Assembly (NCBI GenBank): GCA_003116995.1
Contig: BDSL01000123.1
Coordinates: 213,532 to 277,531, forward strand
Length of the DNA: 64,000 nucleotides
Direction: 5' to 3'
Source of the DNA: Yamagishiella unicocca
Taxonomy: Eukaryota; Chlorophyta; Chlorophyceae; Chlamydomonadales; Volvocaceae
In this document: positions 12,901-23,498 of the stretch, piece by piece
Layout of the letters: the number at the start of each line of letters is the position of its first letter
How positions within the stretch are numbered: position 1 is the first letter of the stretch
Program-made: the position numbers and the translations under genes
The notes under the pieces: model-generated
The model's database searches: none
Seen by the model: the letters and a program-made list of their open reading frames with translations, nothing else
What the model was told of the DNA's origin: nothing

Positions 12901-15900
12901 TCACACACGTAACCCAGCATGCCTTTCCCTCATCGTTGTACCACTCGGCCAATGCCCTCCCGGCCCGCCTTGAGAAAGCTTGAATGGCGCATGGCACTTC
13001 CCCGCGGGGCCCGCGCTCGACCCACATCGTCTTCCTTACCAATACCTTCTCCCCTCTTACCCCAACACACACGTACCCCTGCCCCTTCCATCGGTCGCCG
13101 CAGCTTCCTCTCCCTCTCCGCCTCCGCCCGCGAGCTGCTGCTGTACATGCTGGCGGACGACCCACGGGTCCGCCCCACCTGCGCGGCAGTGCTGCGGCAC
13201 CCCTTCATCGCGCAGGCCCTCGCTGCTGCGGGGACGGGCGCCGCGCCGCTGCAGCGACCCCTGGACGACACCATCAAGCGCCGGATCGCGCAGCTGGCGT
13301 CCCTGCGGTGAGCCTCTGCGGGGCCACTGCTGAGTCACCCGTCCAACAAACCCACCAGAACCGCTAACCACCAGTCTGGGCCCGTCCTGACCCCCTGACC
13401 GCTGACCCGTTCCCGCGCCCGCAGCCGCTTCCGCGGGCTGTCCTTCGCTTTGATGGCTAGCCGCCAGGAGGGACAGCAGCTGGGCGACTTCATGGAGCAC
13501 GTGGCGGAGCGAAGGAAGGCGCTACACAGGTGCGCTGGTCAAGGGAGGATTGCGAATAATACCAGTTACGTGAGAAGTGTGAAGGGAGGAAGTGGTAGCG
13601 AGGGAGGGGTAGCGAGGGAGGTAGACGGAAGCCTGGGGGGTGTTACTGTGCCCTTTATGAAGACCACCAGTGTCTCCTTGCAACCACTCCTGCTGATGGC
13701 GTCTGGTGGTTTGGTGCGGTCCGCAGGGACCTGGTCAGCCGGGCCAAGGTGCGGCGTTCGGTGGACCAGCAGCGGAGGCAGCAGCAGCAGCAACAAAGCG
13801 AAGAAGAGGCCTTGAAAGAAGAGAGCTGGCAGCAGCAGCGCCAGCAGCCGGCGAAGTGGTCCGCGGCTGCCGACGGCACGGGCGCAGCCGGTGGTGCCGC
13901 GGACGCCTCAAGCCCGGGCGTGGGCCGGCGCCTCAGCGCAGACTCGGCATCGTCACAGCAGCCACTGCTACTGCTGCAGCATCAGCAGCAACATCAGCGC
14001 GACTCCCTGCTCCTCAGCAGCCTCGGGGACAACCCGCACCCACACCCGCGCCCGCTGGACGCCTCACTTGCCTCCCTGGACAGCATCGCCTCCTCAGCCT
14101 CCTCACGACAGCCGCTGATAGCGGCCGGCGACGACGCTCCGCTGCCCAGCCACCACCACAGCCACCACCACAGCCACCAGTACCCCCAGATCAACGGCTG
14201 CGCTGATGCCGGCGGTGGCAATCGCCAACAAGTAGCAAAATACGCTGGTAGGGAGGCGGCCCCTGCCCGCCTCGGGCGCCAGTACTACCACCACAGCAAC
14301 TACCAGCCGCACCGCCACCAATCGTTGGATCCGGTCGCGGAGCCTGGAGAGGGTAGCGCCGGCGACTGCCGTGCATCGGCGTCGCCGCCAGTGCTTGCGG
14401 CGACAGCGGCCCGGCCGCCGCTGGCGCCGCGAACGGTGGCTGCCTCCGTAGCCGCTACTGCCGCCGCCGGCGCTGGCGCCCCCGTGCAGCAGCCCACCAA
14501 CGGCCGCAGCCGGGGCTGGTCCAGCTCCGGGAGAGGGGAGGAGCCGGTTTCGGAGCCGCCGCGGCGGCAGCAGCAGCCGAAGCGCGGCGGCAAGATTCAG
14601 CGCAGCAAGGGCTCGGAGCTGGAGCTAGCGGCTCTGGACCCGCTGGCCTTGATCCGGGAGCTGCCTGGCGGCCCGGGGGGCGTCCTGGGGCGCGCGCACA
14701 GCGCCCCGGAGAGCTCCGCGGCGTCGTTGTTGCTGCTGGGCGGCGGCGGCGGCGGCGGCGGCCAGCTCCCTGCCGGCGGCCAAGCGCTGGGAAACGCGGC
14801 TGGCGGAAGGGGCGGCGAGGCGGGTGGTGGCGCCGCGGCGTGGCTGGAGCGCCTGGCGATGGGCGCCGACATGCGGTGCGCTGGGGGGGAGTCGAACGCG
14901 TACGGCGCACGGCAGGGAGGGGACTCTATTTTTGTGTAAACGTGAGAGGCGGGCTCCGCTCCCGGACCCTGGGGCTTGCACCATCCTTTCGAACTACCTT
15001 GTTACGGCCACCATCACCGGCACATCACCGTACATGCGGCACTTTCTGCCTCTTGCAGCTTTCCAATCCGCTCGCTTGCCATCGTGAAACCGCCCCTCAA
15101 CCGTCCCAACCTCTGCAACCGCCCCAACCCCCGCCAGCGCCTTCTCCGCCAGCAGCTGGACCCTGGACCTGTTGGAGAACGAGGAGCTGCTGGCCGCTCT
15201 CACGGGCATCAACATAGCCCACCGGGTATCGTCCTCCGACGCCGACGTCAGCGTGCACAACAGTAGTACGGCGTTGTACGGCACGGGCACGGGCAGCCTG
15301 TCGGCCGCCCTGGACGCCACTGTGAGGGGCTCTGGCGACCTGGGGCCCACCGCCGCCGCCGGAGGCGGGGACCCGGCGGCCGCCACGGCCGCGGCCGCCG
15401 CCGCCACCGCTGTCGCCCTTCATCGGCTGTGTTCTGGCCTGTCCAGCGCTGGAGGACGCACATCGTCGGCAGCGCTCGATGCCACGGTCCACGCTGCGAG
15501 CCAGGCAGCGGCGCTCTTGGCGGCGGCCGCGGCCGCCGGGTACGACAGCAGCGTCGCGCGTGCTGCCGCCGCCGCTGCCGCCGCCGCGCTGGAGGCCGCG
15601 CCCCCCACCGGCGCCAGCCGAAGGAGCAGAGGGGGCTGGCCGCCGCATGATGCCGCTCATGCGGCGGCGCTTGCGGTCCTCAGCGGCGGCGGCAGCACCG
15701 GCGGGCGGCGGCGGCGGCCCCGCCTGGAGGGCGACAGCAGCGACGCCACTGCAGCCACGGTCACAGCCACCGCGGCCGATGCTGACACGCCGACACGCTC
15801 CATTGCAACCCTCCATGGGCCCGCTACAGCCGCCAGCGCGGCTGCCGTTGACACGCCGATTGTGCTGGCAGGCGACTCCAGCAACTCCTGGAGCGAGCGG

Positions 15901-17046
15901 CACGTGGGCGCCACGTCCCCCTTCATGACCCTGACCCAGGGCCGAGGAGCGCTCCTCCACGCCGAACGTGGCGCGGGCGACTGGTGGGCAGGGGCGAACC
16001 GTGGCGGGGGCACCGTGGGGCGGCTCTCGCAGGCATCGCAGCCTCGTGCCCTCTTCACCGGCGATCATGCCATGGACGCAGCCGCACAACCGCATGGCGG
16101 TGCGGGCGCTACCGCCGCAGGCGGTTTCGGAGCCGCTGCCGGTGTGAAATCGCCCGGATTCGACGCGGGGCTCCTGCGGGGTGGCCACAACAGCGGTGAG
16201 GGACCCGGGGAGATGGAGCCGCTGCAGCTGGTGCGCGCGGCGCGGCTCGGCGCCTCCGACGGCCTGCACGACGGCCCCTCGTGCGATGTGTCGTACATCT
16301 CCCTGCACCTCAGCGCGTCCTCTCGGCTACTGGGAGTCGCGCTGCCGGCGGCGGCGGCATCGGCAGCCGCGGCTGCGGCCGCTGTCGGGCTGGCGGAGCG
16401 ATCGCTACCTGCGGAGCCGCCGCCCCGGCGCACCTCTCTGGCGCTGGTTGACATGGACGAGCATATCGCCGCCCGGTGGGCCTCCCTGGAGGAGACGCTG
16501 CACGGTGGAAACCTCTGGTTCCGGAGCGCCGCGGCGGCGTCGGGTTCGTGGGGCAGCCCCATCGCAGCCCCAACCGGAGCCACGGACGCTGCGGTTTATG
16601 TCCTACGAGGCGCCGCTGCCGCCAGTGATCCAGCGGCTTCAGTAGCAGCAGCAGCTGCTGCAGCAGCCAACGGCGAGGTCGCAACTCGCCGGGCAGTAGC
16701 TCAGGTAGAGGTAGAGGTAGAGGTCCCTTTGGACGGGCTGCGGCCGTCGGTTTTGGCGGCGGTGAGCCAGGCCCGGGCGCTGCGGTCCAGCCCCCTCCTG
16801 GAGCGCATTGCGGAAGGTGCCGATGCGGCAGCAGCGGCGGCGTCAGCAGAGCGGGCGGAAACGAGTGGGCGAGCAAAGCGCGGCGACAGTGGAGGCGGTG
16901 GCGGAGGAGGCGGCATCGACTGCCTTGGCAGCTCCAAGGCGCGGCCCGCAGAAAGCCGCTGGCGGTCGCCGTTCGAGGCCCTGGCGGCGGCGGCGCTGGC
17001 GGACCCGGACCCCGCTGCGTCACCTGGGGGACGGGGCACCTCGTAA
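9904..17046 (+). CDS. CAMK/CDPK-like Ser/Thr protein kinase with a ~1000-residue low-complexity C-terminal tail
   Basis: Exons: 9904-9998, 10066-10129, 10395-10496, 10767-10862, 11043-11075, 11389-11454, 11624-11680, 11959-12216, 12440-12452 (13 nt), 12659-12785, 13104-13307, 13425-13529, 13727-14875, 15138-17046; 1425 residues. The N-terminus MSILREIVGAVCCCC carries a four-Cys cluster, likely palmitoylated (inference). Kinase features: glycine loop GGFSEIWLA (54-62), Lys74, Glu94, HRDIKPEN (D169), DLG in place of DFG (197-199), a long Gln-rich activation segment, and APE (247-249). After the kinase lobe comes a CDPK-junction-like stretch (RRFRGLSFALMASR), with no EF-hands. The tail is Gln/His/Ala/Gly-rich. 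The last junction (14875/15138) is the weakest: without it the protein would stop at 14939. The 15138-17046 block has no in-frame ATG near its start, which favours joining it. No substrate can be named. Confidence 0.82.
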
Positions 17047-17236
17047 GCGGCGGCGGCGCCTGAGGCTGCCACCAACGCACCCGATCCAGTTGCGCTACTT
17101 TGACCCTCAACGTGGGCTGGAGGGTCCCACGTGAAGTACCATGCCCTGCGGTACGTGGCACGTTGGGTCGAGGAGCTGCCGTTGGGCCGCGGTTGGGAAG
17201 GGCCCCTCTTGCGTCATCGGTCGCGTCGTGCCGTAC

Positions 17237-17250
17237 TGTAAATACTGTAA
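17237..17250 (+). terminator. Two TGTAA poly(A) signal candidates for the kinase gene
   Basis: TGTAA occurs at 17237-17241 and again at 17246-17250, about 190-200 bp after the kinase stop codon, in an otherwise mixed-sequence 3' region. Confidence 0.5.
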
Positions 17251-18050
17251 GTACTGTAGGGGCACAGTCCGCACGCATGTTGCTGATGGCCCGTGTGTAT
17301 GGATGCTATTGTGGGAAGTGGTGGGCCGGGTGTTACATTGAGTGGAAAGGTACATACAGGGTGCTGCGGTAGGAATTCATGTGAAGCACACAGGGCGCTG
17401 CTGGCAGCGGATGAAGACGGAAGACGAAGTTTAGCGGGTGACCCCGGCATTGCTGGACAGTAGTAAGCACCATGTCAGCCGCGACGGCGGCGGCGGCATA
17501 TCGCTTTATTCCGGGGCACAAGCGGATGTCAGCGGACAGAAACGTCAATCCTTGTCGAACGGAACAGCCAGGAGAGCCTCCCTGTGCCGTGTCCGAATGA
17601 GCACCAGGTGTCCATGCGTGCATGTGGCTGTGTTGCAAGACGCGGACGGAACCCCACCCGGCAGCAGCACTGAGGCTGAGGGCGCTCCGCGTCCGTCGGC
17701 TGGAAGAGTGTGATGAGTTCATGAGTATAGGAGTATGGTGAAGATTATCATACGTGTCAAAGCAGTACAGCAGCAGCGGCATGCATCACATCGCCTTGCA
17801 AGGTCTAAGGCGGTGCACCTGTCCTGCCAGTGGCCCAGTGACCTGCAATGCCTTGTGTGGGGCCTGTGATACGCTTCCACCAGGAACGGAAATATATACC
17901 GCCTTCAGCACCAAGCCGAAGGGGACGTGATAGCGCATGGGATTTGCATGTGATGGGATTGATCTAGGTACGACAACACTTATGATTTATGCAAGGTGGG
18001 GAGCGTCGCTGTGGTTGCGTATGTACGGTACGTGGGCAACGGTGGAGGTA

Positions 18051-18121
18051 TGTGTATTAGGGGTGAAACACTTGGTGTGTATTAGGGGTGAAACACTTGG
18101 TGTGTATTAGGGGTGAAACAC
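18051..18121. repeat. 25-bp tandem repeat, about three copies
   Basis: A unit beginning TGTGTATTAGGGGTGAAACA starts at 18051, 18076 and 18101 (period 25). It lies in the convergent intergenic region, with no coding potential. Confidence 0.9.
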
Positions 18122-19632
18122 TGCTTGTGTTCAGGATGCCAAACGGAGCACATGCATGTACCGGTTTGCCTCTTACGAAATACTTGGTGAAGCGCTGCCG
18201 TGCGTCGAGTCCCGTGGAAGCTGCTAGGCGGACCACGATCTAGTCGCGCGGGATACCGGTAGTCAGGCTGGGGACATGCACCTCTTTGGAGTGTAGGCAT
18301 TGGTGCATCGACGTGATGCTAAGGCTAACTGCAATGGGTGCAGCGAAATAGCAACTTGAGCCGAGGACAAGTTTAGGAAAGATTGTTTTCCTCCAACCAC
18401 TGCGGCAGGAAGGTAGTGAGCCAACCTGCTCTTGATTTATGGTACATAGGTGGCGGTCCTGGACTACTATTTGTCAGTGCCCAAACCCTGGTAGATGTGG
18501 TCGGAGCTTAGTCCTGTGGCGGAACCCGGGACCGGACGCGCGTCGTGTGAGGCGCGAGCTCCCAATCGCGTATCGAAACGTTACAAGCTTACATTGAGTT
18601 GGTCATGGAGAGCCGCACTGGCCATGCCCCGGCCAATCCCGCCCGGCCGGCACCGACGTAAGGCTGGCCCCAAACGCCGCCTTTGCGCCACGAGGCTGCA
18701 TCAATGGCTCCGGAACCGCGCAAGTCCCACCCGGGACGAGCGAGGGTTAAAAAATGCCTAGCTTCATGGCGCGTGCCATATTGATACGGCCGCGACAAAG
18801 AATGCTAGCAAGGCTAGGGAAAATTTAAAGAGTCGTCCAACACCACAACGCGCTAGCCCGCCGATCCACGGCTACGTCCCCGGAGGCCCGACCCCTTGCG
18901 GCTGCCTGGCGCCGCTGCTTCCACTGCAGTGTGCGTGTGCTGCAGTCGCCAGTCGAGCTGGAGACGATGCTCTGTGGAAGTCCCTGGACGCCTGCCGCTC
19001 GCACCGTCCGGCAACAGACAATGAAAGAATGTGTATGCACGCTGGAGGCGAGAGGGCCATATTGCTGCCTTCCTCGCCCTTCCATCAAAACGAAAGCAAC
19101 CGCGTGATGGCAGCGCCGAGGGACGGTGCCGGCGGGCGCAGCAGCCGTATTCGGGCATATTGGGAGCGGATGTGGGCTGCAACGCCGGGGAACAACGGCA
19201 CACCACCAACTCCAACACAAACTCGCGCGCATATGGGCAACACAGTTAGGTCGCAAACTCGTACCTACCGCGCTACAGTACGTCATGTGCCGGCACAAAC
19301 GTTGCAGTCAAACCTACCCATTCCTAGCCCTACGCCTACAGCTACGAATCGGCACCGACAGCACCGCGTCCTCCAGGCAATACATCATGATGCGTGTCCC
19401 GGCGCCCCCACATACCCCTTCAGACACTGCACCTTGCAATGCTATTTTGATTCCTCTGAAGCGCGGCGTTTAGCAGCCCCAAGCCCTCAGCCCCACGTGA
19501 TAGCCTGACACACATTCCACCGCGCGCCACCCATGCCCCACTAAACCTCGCCGCAGCCGCATTGGATTTAGGATCCATCACGTCCGCCAATTTACTTCAC
19601 CGTGAGCAGGGCCGCAGCCAGGTCAGGTCGCA

Positions 19633-19637
19633 TTACA
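19633..19637 (-). terminator. Candidate poly(A) signal for the PLAT-PP2C gene
   Basis: TTACA on the + strand (TGTAA on the coding strand) lies about 320 bp beyond the stop at 19957. It is the nearest such motif on that side. Confidence 0.35.
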
Positions 19638-19956
19638 CCAATCAGCCGCATCGTGAGCTATCCGCCAGCGCAGTCCGACGGCCCCCCACACCACACCGTT
19701 TATGTGCATGCATGTATGCCTAGAGGCCCCTACGGCGCTGCTGCTGCTCACGGCGAGCTCGGTCTGACCCCAGTTGCAGATTGACACGCCCGCCACTGCC
19801 CTTTCAAAGCCGCCGTACACCAGGACAAACATACGGCGATCATGAGATCGTACACCGAGCCTTAGAGCTCCGCGCCATCCTGCCAGACCTGCCATCACCA
19901 GCACAAAACCAAACACATGTGCCCCTCCCTCCTCCTGGTGCTCACTCTCCGGCCCC

Positions 19957-22910
19957 CTATTCGCACACAGCGCACAGTACTGTGATATCATCCGGCTTCC
20001 CGCCACTGTACACCATGTCAAAGTGCTCCGACGCCGACGCGGCGTACGGCGTGTTGCGGTGCTTGTCGTAAGACGCCTCGAAGGCCATGCGCGCCAGCCG
20101 CTGCGCGATGACCATAGGGCCCGAGCCGCGCGCCCGGCACAGCGCCACCTCGTCCGCGATCTCCACGTCCGACAGGTTGTCCAACAACCCGTCCGAGCCG
20201 AGCACCAACACGTCACCCGGCCGTACGGACTGCTGCGCTACGTCGCACATTTCGACCTTGTCGGCAGCGGCATGGTGGCCCAGCTGGTACGGCCGCCCGA
20301 AATCGTGCTCCAGTTGGTTGGTCCGGAACTTGATGGCGTAGTGCGTGGCCGCCTCCGCAGCCACCGGCCCGGCGCGCGGTGCGGCGCCACCGCCTTGTGA
20401 CGTCGAGGTCCCCTGCTGCGCGTGGGCGTGCGGGTCCCCGACGGCGGGGCGCAGCAGCAGGCAGCCCGAGTCACCGAGGTTTGCGGCGCACAGTTGCCCC
20501 GTGTCCTGGTTGACCAGCACCAAGCAGGCGGTGCTGGAGCCCTTAATGCCCGCCGCCAGCGCGCCCGCCGCCGCGTCCTGCATCACGCGTACCACGTCCA
20601 CGCTGCCCGCCAGCACGCTCTCCTGGCTCAGCTGCATCAGCTTGCGCGAGAAGATGCCCGAGTCGATGCCGCTCTCGCGCCACATGAACACGCCGTCCGC
20701 GACGCCCATTGCGAAGACGTTGTTGTTGCGGCCCGTGCAGTAAAAGTACGCATCCTCGCCGCCGTGGCCGAAGCCCTTGCGGTTGACGCCCTTGGCGCCG
20801 TCCTGCTTCACCTTGTCGGGGTGGGGTACGGAAATGCCCGAGGCGCTGAGTCGTACAGGCTCCGCCGTCATGTCATCCCCTGGAGCCACCGGCAGCAGGT
20901 TCCGTTCCAACGGCCCCCGCCGTCCGCCGCAGTCCGCCTCGCCGAACCAGGCATGGCAGGGGAAGTACATGCGCTGGCGCTCGGGCGTCTGGACAACCAC
21001 ATGCTCCAGAAACCTAAGAAGGAGGCGCGGGAAGGGGAAGGAGATTTGTGGGTCGGGCTTTGCAAGGGTTGGCGGTTGCGGATGGGCAGGGTAAGGGCGC
21101 GGGTGGTGTTGCAAGGGACGAGACGCGAGGGCACCCGGGTGGCCTATGGCGAGCGACGGAGGCCGGAGTGCGGGCAAGCGGCCCAAGAGGCGGGAGGTTT
21201 GCATTTCCCTGTCGTCGTAGGCATTCAGAACCTTGCAACCCTTGGTGCCTTTTCCCGCGCCTTTGCATGGGATTGCGAGTAGCGGCGGCGCAGTGAAGTG
21301 CGAAACGGGGCAAGGGCAGCAGAGGCAATGCGTGAGGGGATGTGGGGTGGTGCATGTGGTGTCGGGAAGGAAGGTGGATAAGAAAGGGAGCATCAACGCA
21401 TTTACAATTGGTGCAGTGGGTACACGAGCGATGGTATGTAGGAGGCAGGCATTGCCCGGGAAGGGCACGGCCTCGCGCCGATGTGGGTCGGCAGCGCGGT
21501 GGGGCGGGAACGGGAGGAGCGGATGTGCGTGGAGGGCACAGTGGTGGCGGCAGTAGCTCCATGCCACGGCAGGAAGCCAACGGCCAATCGCCTTGCTTTG
21601 TGGCGTGTATCGCAAACGCACCGAATCACTGCGCACTGCCACCGCTATTTGGCTGCGGCTTTGCGAAGGGCATCAGGCGAGAGGGCAGGGCGCAGCGATG
21701 TCGGGGGCCACCCGGGCCTCGCTATGAAAGGATTGCCAACCGCGACACAGGCGCGTGACATGCAGCCTCGTGGCCGCATCCCCCACAAAGACTGCTGGCA
21801 GAGTAACCCCTCCCGTAGAGGCCTACACTATCTAGACCCGGGTGGGGGTGGTGCAGCGGAGGGCCTAGGACATTGTGCGGAGCCTAGAGGCGGTGGAACG
21901 CGCATACGAGCCGTGGGAGCCGGAGGGAGATGATGATGCGGATGGGGCGCGATGTTCGCCCCGAGTACTGAGCGACGGTATCGGGCGTGCGGCAATGGGA
22001 GCTGACACACACACTGACCACGCACTGATCACCGCACTGACCAAAGCCGACGCAGAGCATGCAATAATGTATTGCTGAACTGGGTTGGGGGTGGCGTAAT
22101 GACGGTCTGTGCGGATGTGCCGTTGCTAGTTGTTCGGATGGAGGGGTAGGAGGCGATTCCGTGCAAGGGGCGGTTGGTTCTCAGGGAATGGTGAAGTTGC
22201 TGTCTTGGTGGTTATCGACGGGTGACAAGAGCAGTGGGATGGTAACAGGCCCCACAGTGCTGGTGATTTGCATGTTTGCAGATGCGTTTCCACATGGCGC
22301 ATTCATCCAGCAAGGCACAGACGCAGTGGCGTGCAACAGGTGGTGCTAGCTGCTAGGGCTCTCAAGTTAGGTCACGCGCGAGGGCCCTGTGGACCGATGT
22401 GTTGATCAGCGGGCAGCAAGCTACGAGTGTTGAATGACATGGCAGTTCGGGGAGGCGTGTCGTGCTGCTAGTCGGAACTCACCAGCCGGTGCCCGCATCG
22501 CTAATACTGCTCCCTAAGCGCTGGACGTTGACGAAGCGAACCTGGCCCAAATCCTCGGAAGCGTTGATGGGCACCGTGCGGACGCTTCCGCGAGCAAGAC
22601 GATCCTCCTCCGTTTCACCTATGATGATTCTTTCTGACTTCCCGTTCGTGCCCACCAGTTGCACCCAAGCAGGAGCCAAAGAGCCGGCTCCTCTTAAATT
22701 TCCAGTTGTTATGGTAAGACTGTACGTGTGAAGAGCTGGGGCATGCTGCAACGCTGCCTGGCTGAGCCAAGCCCTGCTTAGTCCGAGTGCTGTGGGTACT
22801 AGGCCGCCCGCCGAAGCAGCGAACGCGGCTCCTGGTGCTCCGCTAGATTTAGCTCCTGCTGGTAACTCAAGGAAGGCTCCAAGCAAGCGCGCTACGCGCC
22901 TAACAGCCAT
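19957..22910 (-). CDS. PLAT/LH2-domain plus PP2C (PTC7-like) protein phosphatase
   Basis: Two exons: 22910-22483 and 21013-19957, separated by a 1469-bp intron (GTGAGT donor, TTAG acceptor); 494 residues. The junction creates a Trp codon (TG|G), giving GTGWFLEHVVV and making the two halves of a PLAT domain continuous (about 62-187, including YSLTITTG and YFPCHAW). The phosphatase domain follows (about 225-494): GEDAYF (D230), VADGV (D249, G250), GSSTACLVLV, NLGDSG, LGSDGLLDN (D417) and GKPDDITVL (D484/D485). All four metal-site aspartate motifs are intact, so it should be a Mg/Mn-dependent Ser/Thr phosphatase. The N-terminus (MAVRRVARLLGAF) is Arg-rich and Ala-rich with few acidic residues, which suggests an organelle transit peptide (inference). 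PLAT domains bind lipids or proteins and may tether the enzyme to membranes or plastoglobule-like surfaces. Confidence 0.9.
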
Positions 22911-23498
22911 AGAGGCACCGCCACGGAATCACTGCATTCTCCGAGGTGTTCCGAAACAGTAGTGTCAGTGTCCGGGTTCAATACAGCAGAAGGGCACAGA
23001 TGCGATGCAGGTGGATGATGCTATGATCAAGAACGGGACTCCGTGCATGTGTGTCCCCCCCAAGCCCTTCCGTACTGTATGTGGTAAGCCGAACGAGCCT
23101 GAAGCATGGAAGCCTGCAGTTTTTTGCCTTTTGCGTCCTTCACAGAGCAACCATATTTTACAACGTTGTCCTGCTTGTCCCACGCCCACACAACTCGGAC
23201 TTGACACTTTCCTCGAAGGGACTTAGTCTATAACCTCGAGCTCTCACCACAACTCGGACCTTTTAAACGGCTTCTTTAACGCCTTTTCCTTATTTGCCCC
23301 TTTTGGGTTACGAGCACTTGGTTGGATGCGAGGAGAGCCTTTTGAACCTTGCGTGGGCGCCGTGCTTTCTTCTCAGACTTCACCAATGCTTTCTTAAGCG
23401 GATGGTCACTGCATATAGTGTCCGTAGCGGGCCGCGCACTCGAAGAGCGCTCCCCGCTCAGCCGCTAGGAGCGGCGGGTGGCAGTAAGCGCTTGTCGG
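22911..23498. promoter_or_regulatory. Shared 588-bp divergent promoter region
   Basis: The PLAT-PP2C gene starts leftward at 22910 and the coiled-coil/EF-hand gene rightward at 23499, so both promoters and 5' UTRs must lie here or nearby. The region has lower GC than the flanking exons. No canonical TATA box or named operator could be placed with confidence. Confidence 0.5.

Larger units (their letters stand above)
17047..19956. other. Intergenic region between convergent kinase and phosphatase genes
   Basis: This holds the 3' UTRs of the flanking convergent genes and a 25-bp tandem repeat (18051-18121). No coding exon, tRNA or recognisable element was found. Short open frames at 18825-19298 (-) and 19029-19508 (+) have no family signature and no splice support. 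Confidence 0.55.

Noticed and set aside
12003..12920. 305-codon minus-strand open frame
   Set aside because: It lies antisense across kinase exons and introns and has no recognisable family.
14876..14939. End of the kinase gene at the stop codon at 14937-14939
   Set aside because: Not excluded, but the next 1.9-kb open block lacks a nearby ATG, and a phase-matching donor (14875) and acceptor (15138) join it to the kinase. The single-gene model was kept with reduced confidence.
15097..16308. 403-codon minus-strand open frame
   Set aside because: It is antisense to the Ala/Gly-rich kinase tail, with low-complexity content only.
18825..19508. Overlapping open frames on both strands in the kinase-phosphatase intergenic region
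   Set aside because: No domain, no splice-consistent extension, and composition like the surrounding non-coding DNA.
20422..21282. 286-codon plus-strand open frame
   Set aside because: It is antisense to the PLAT-PP2C phosphatase exon and shows no domain. It results from high-GC third positions.
21014..21642. Upstream extension of the phosphatase open frame
   Set aside because: The extension is pyrimidine-rich and has no PLAT homology. The true N-terminal PLAT half is at 22483-22910, joined by a splice that restores a Trp codon.
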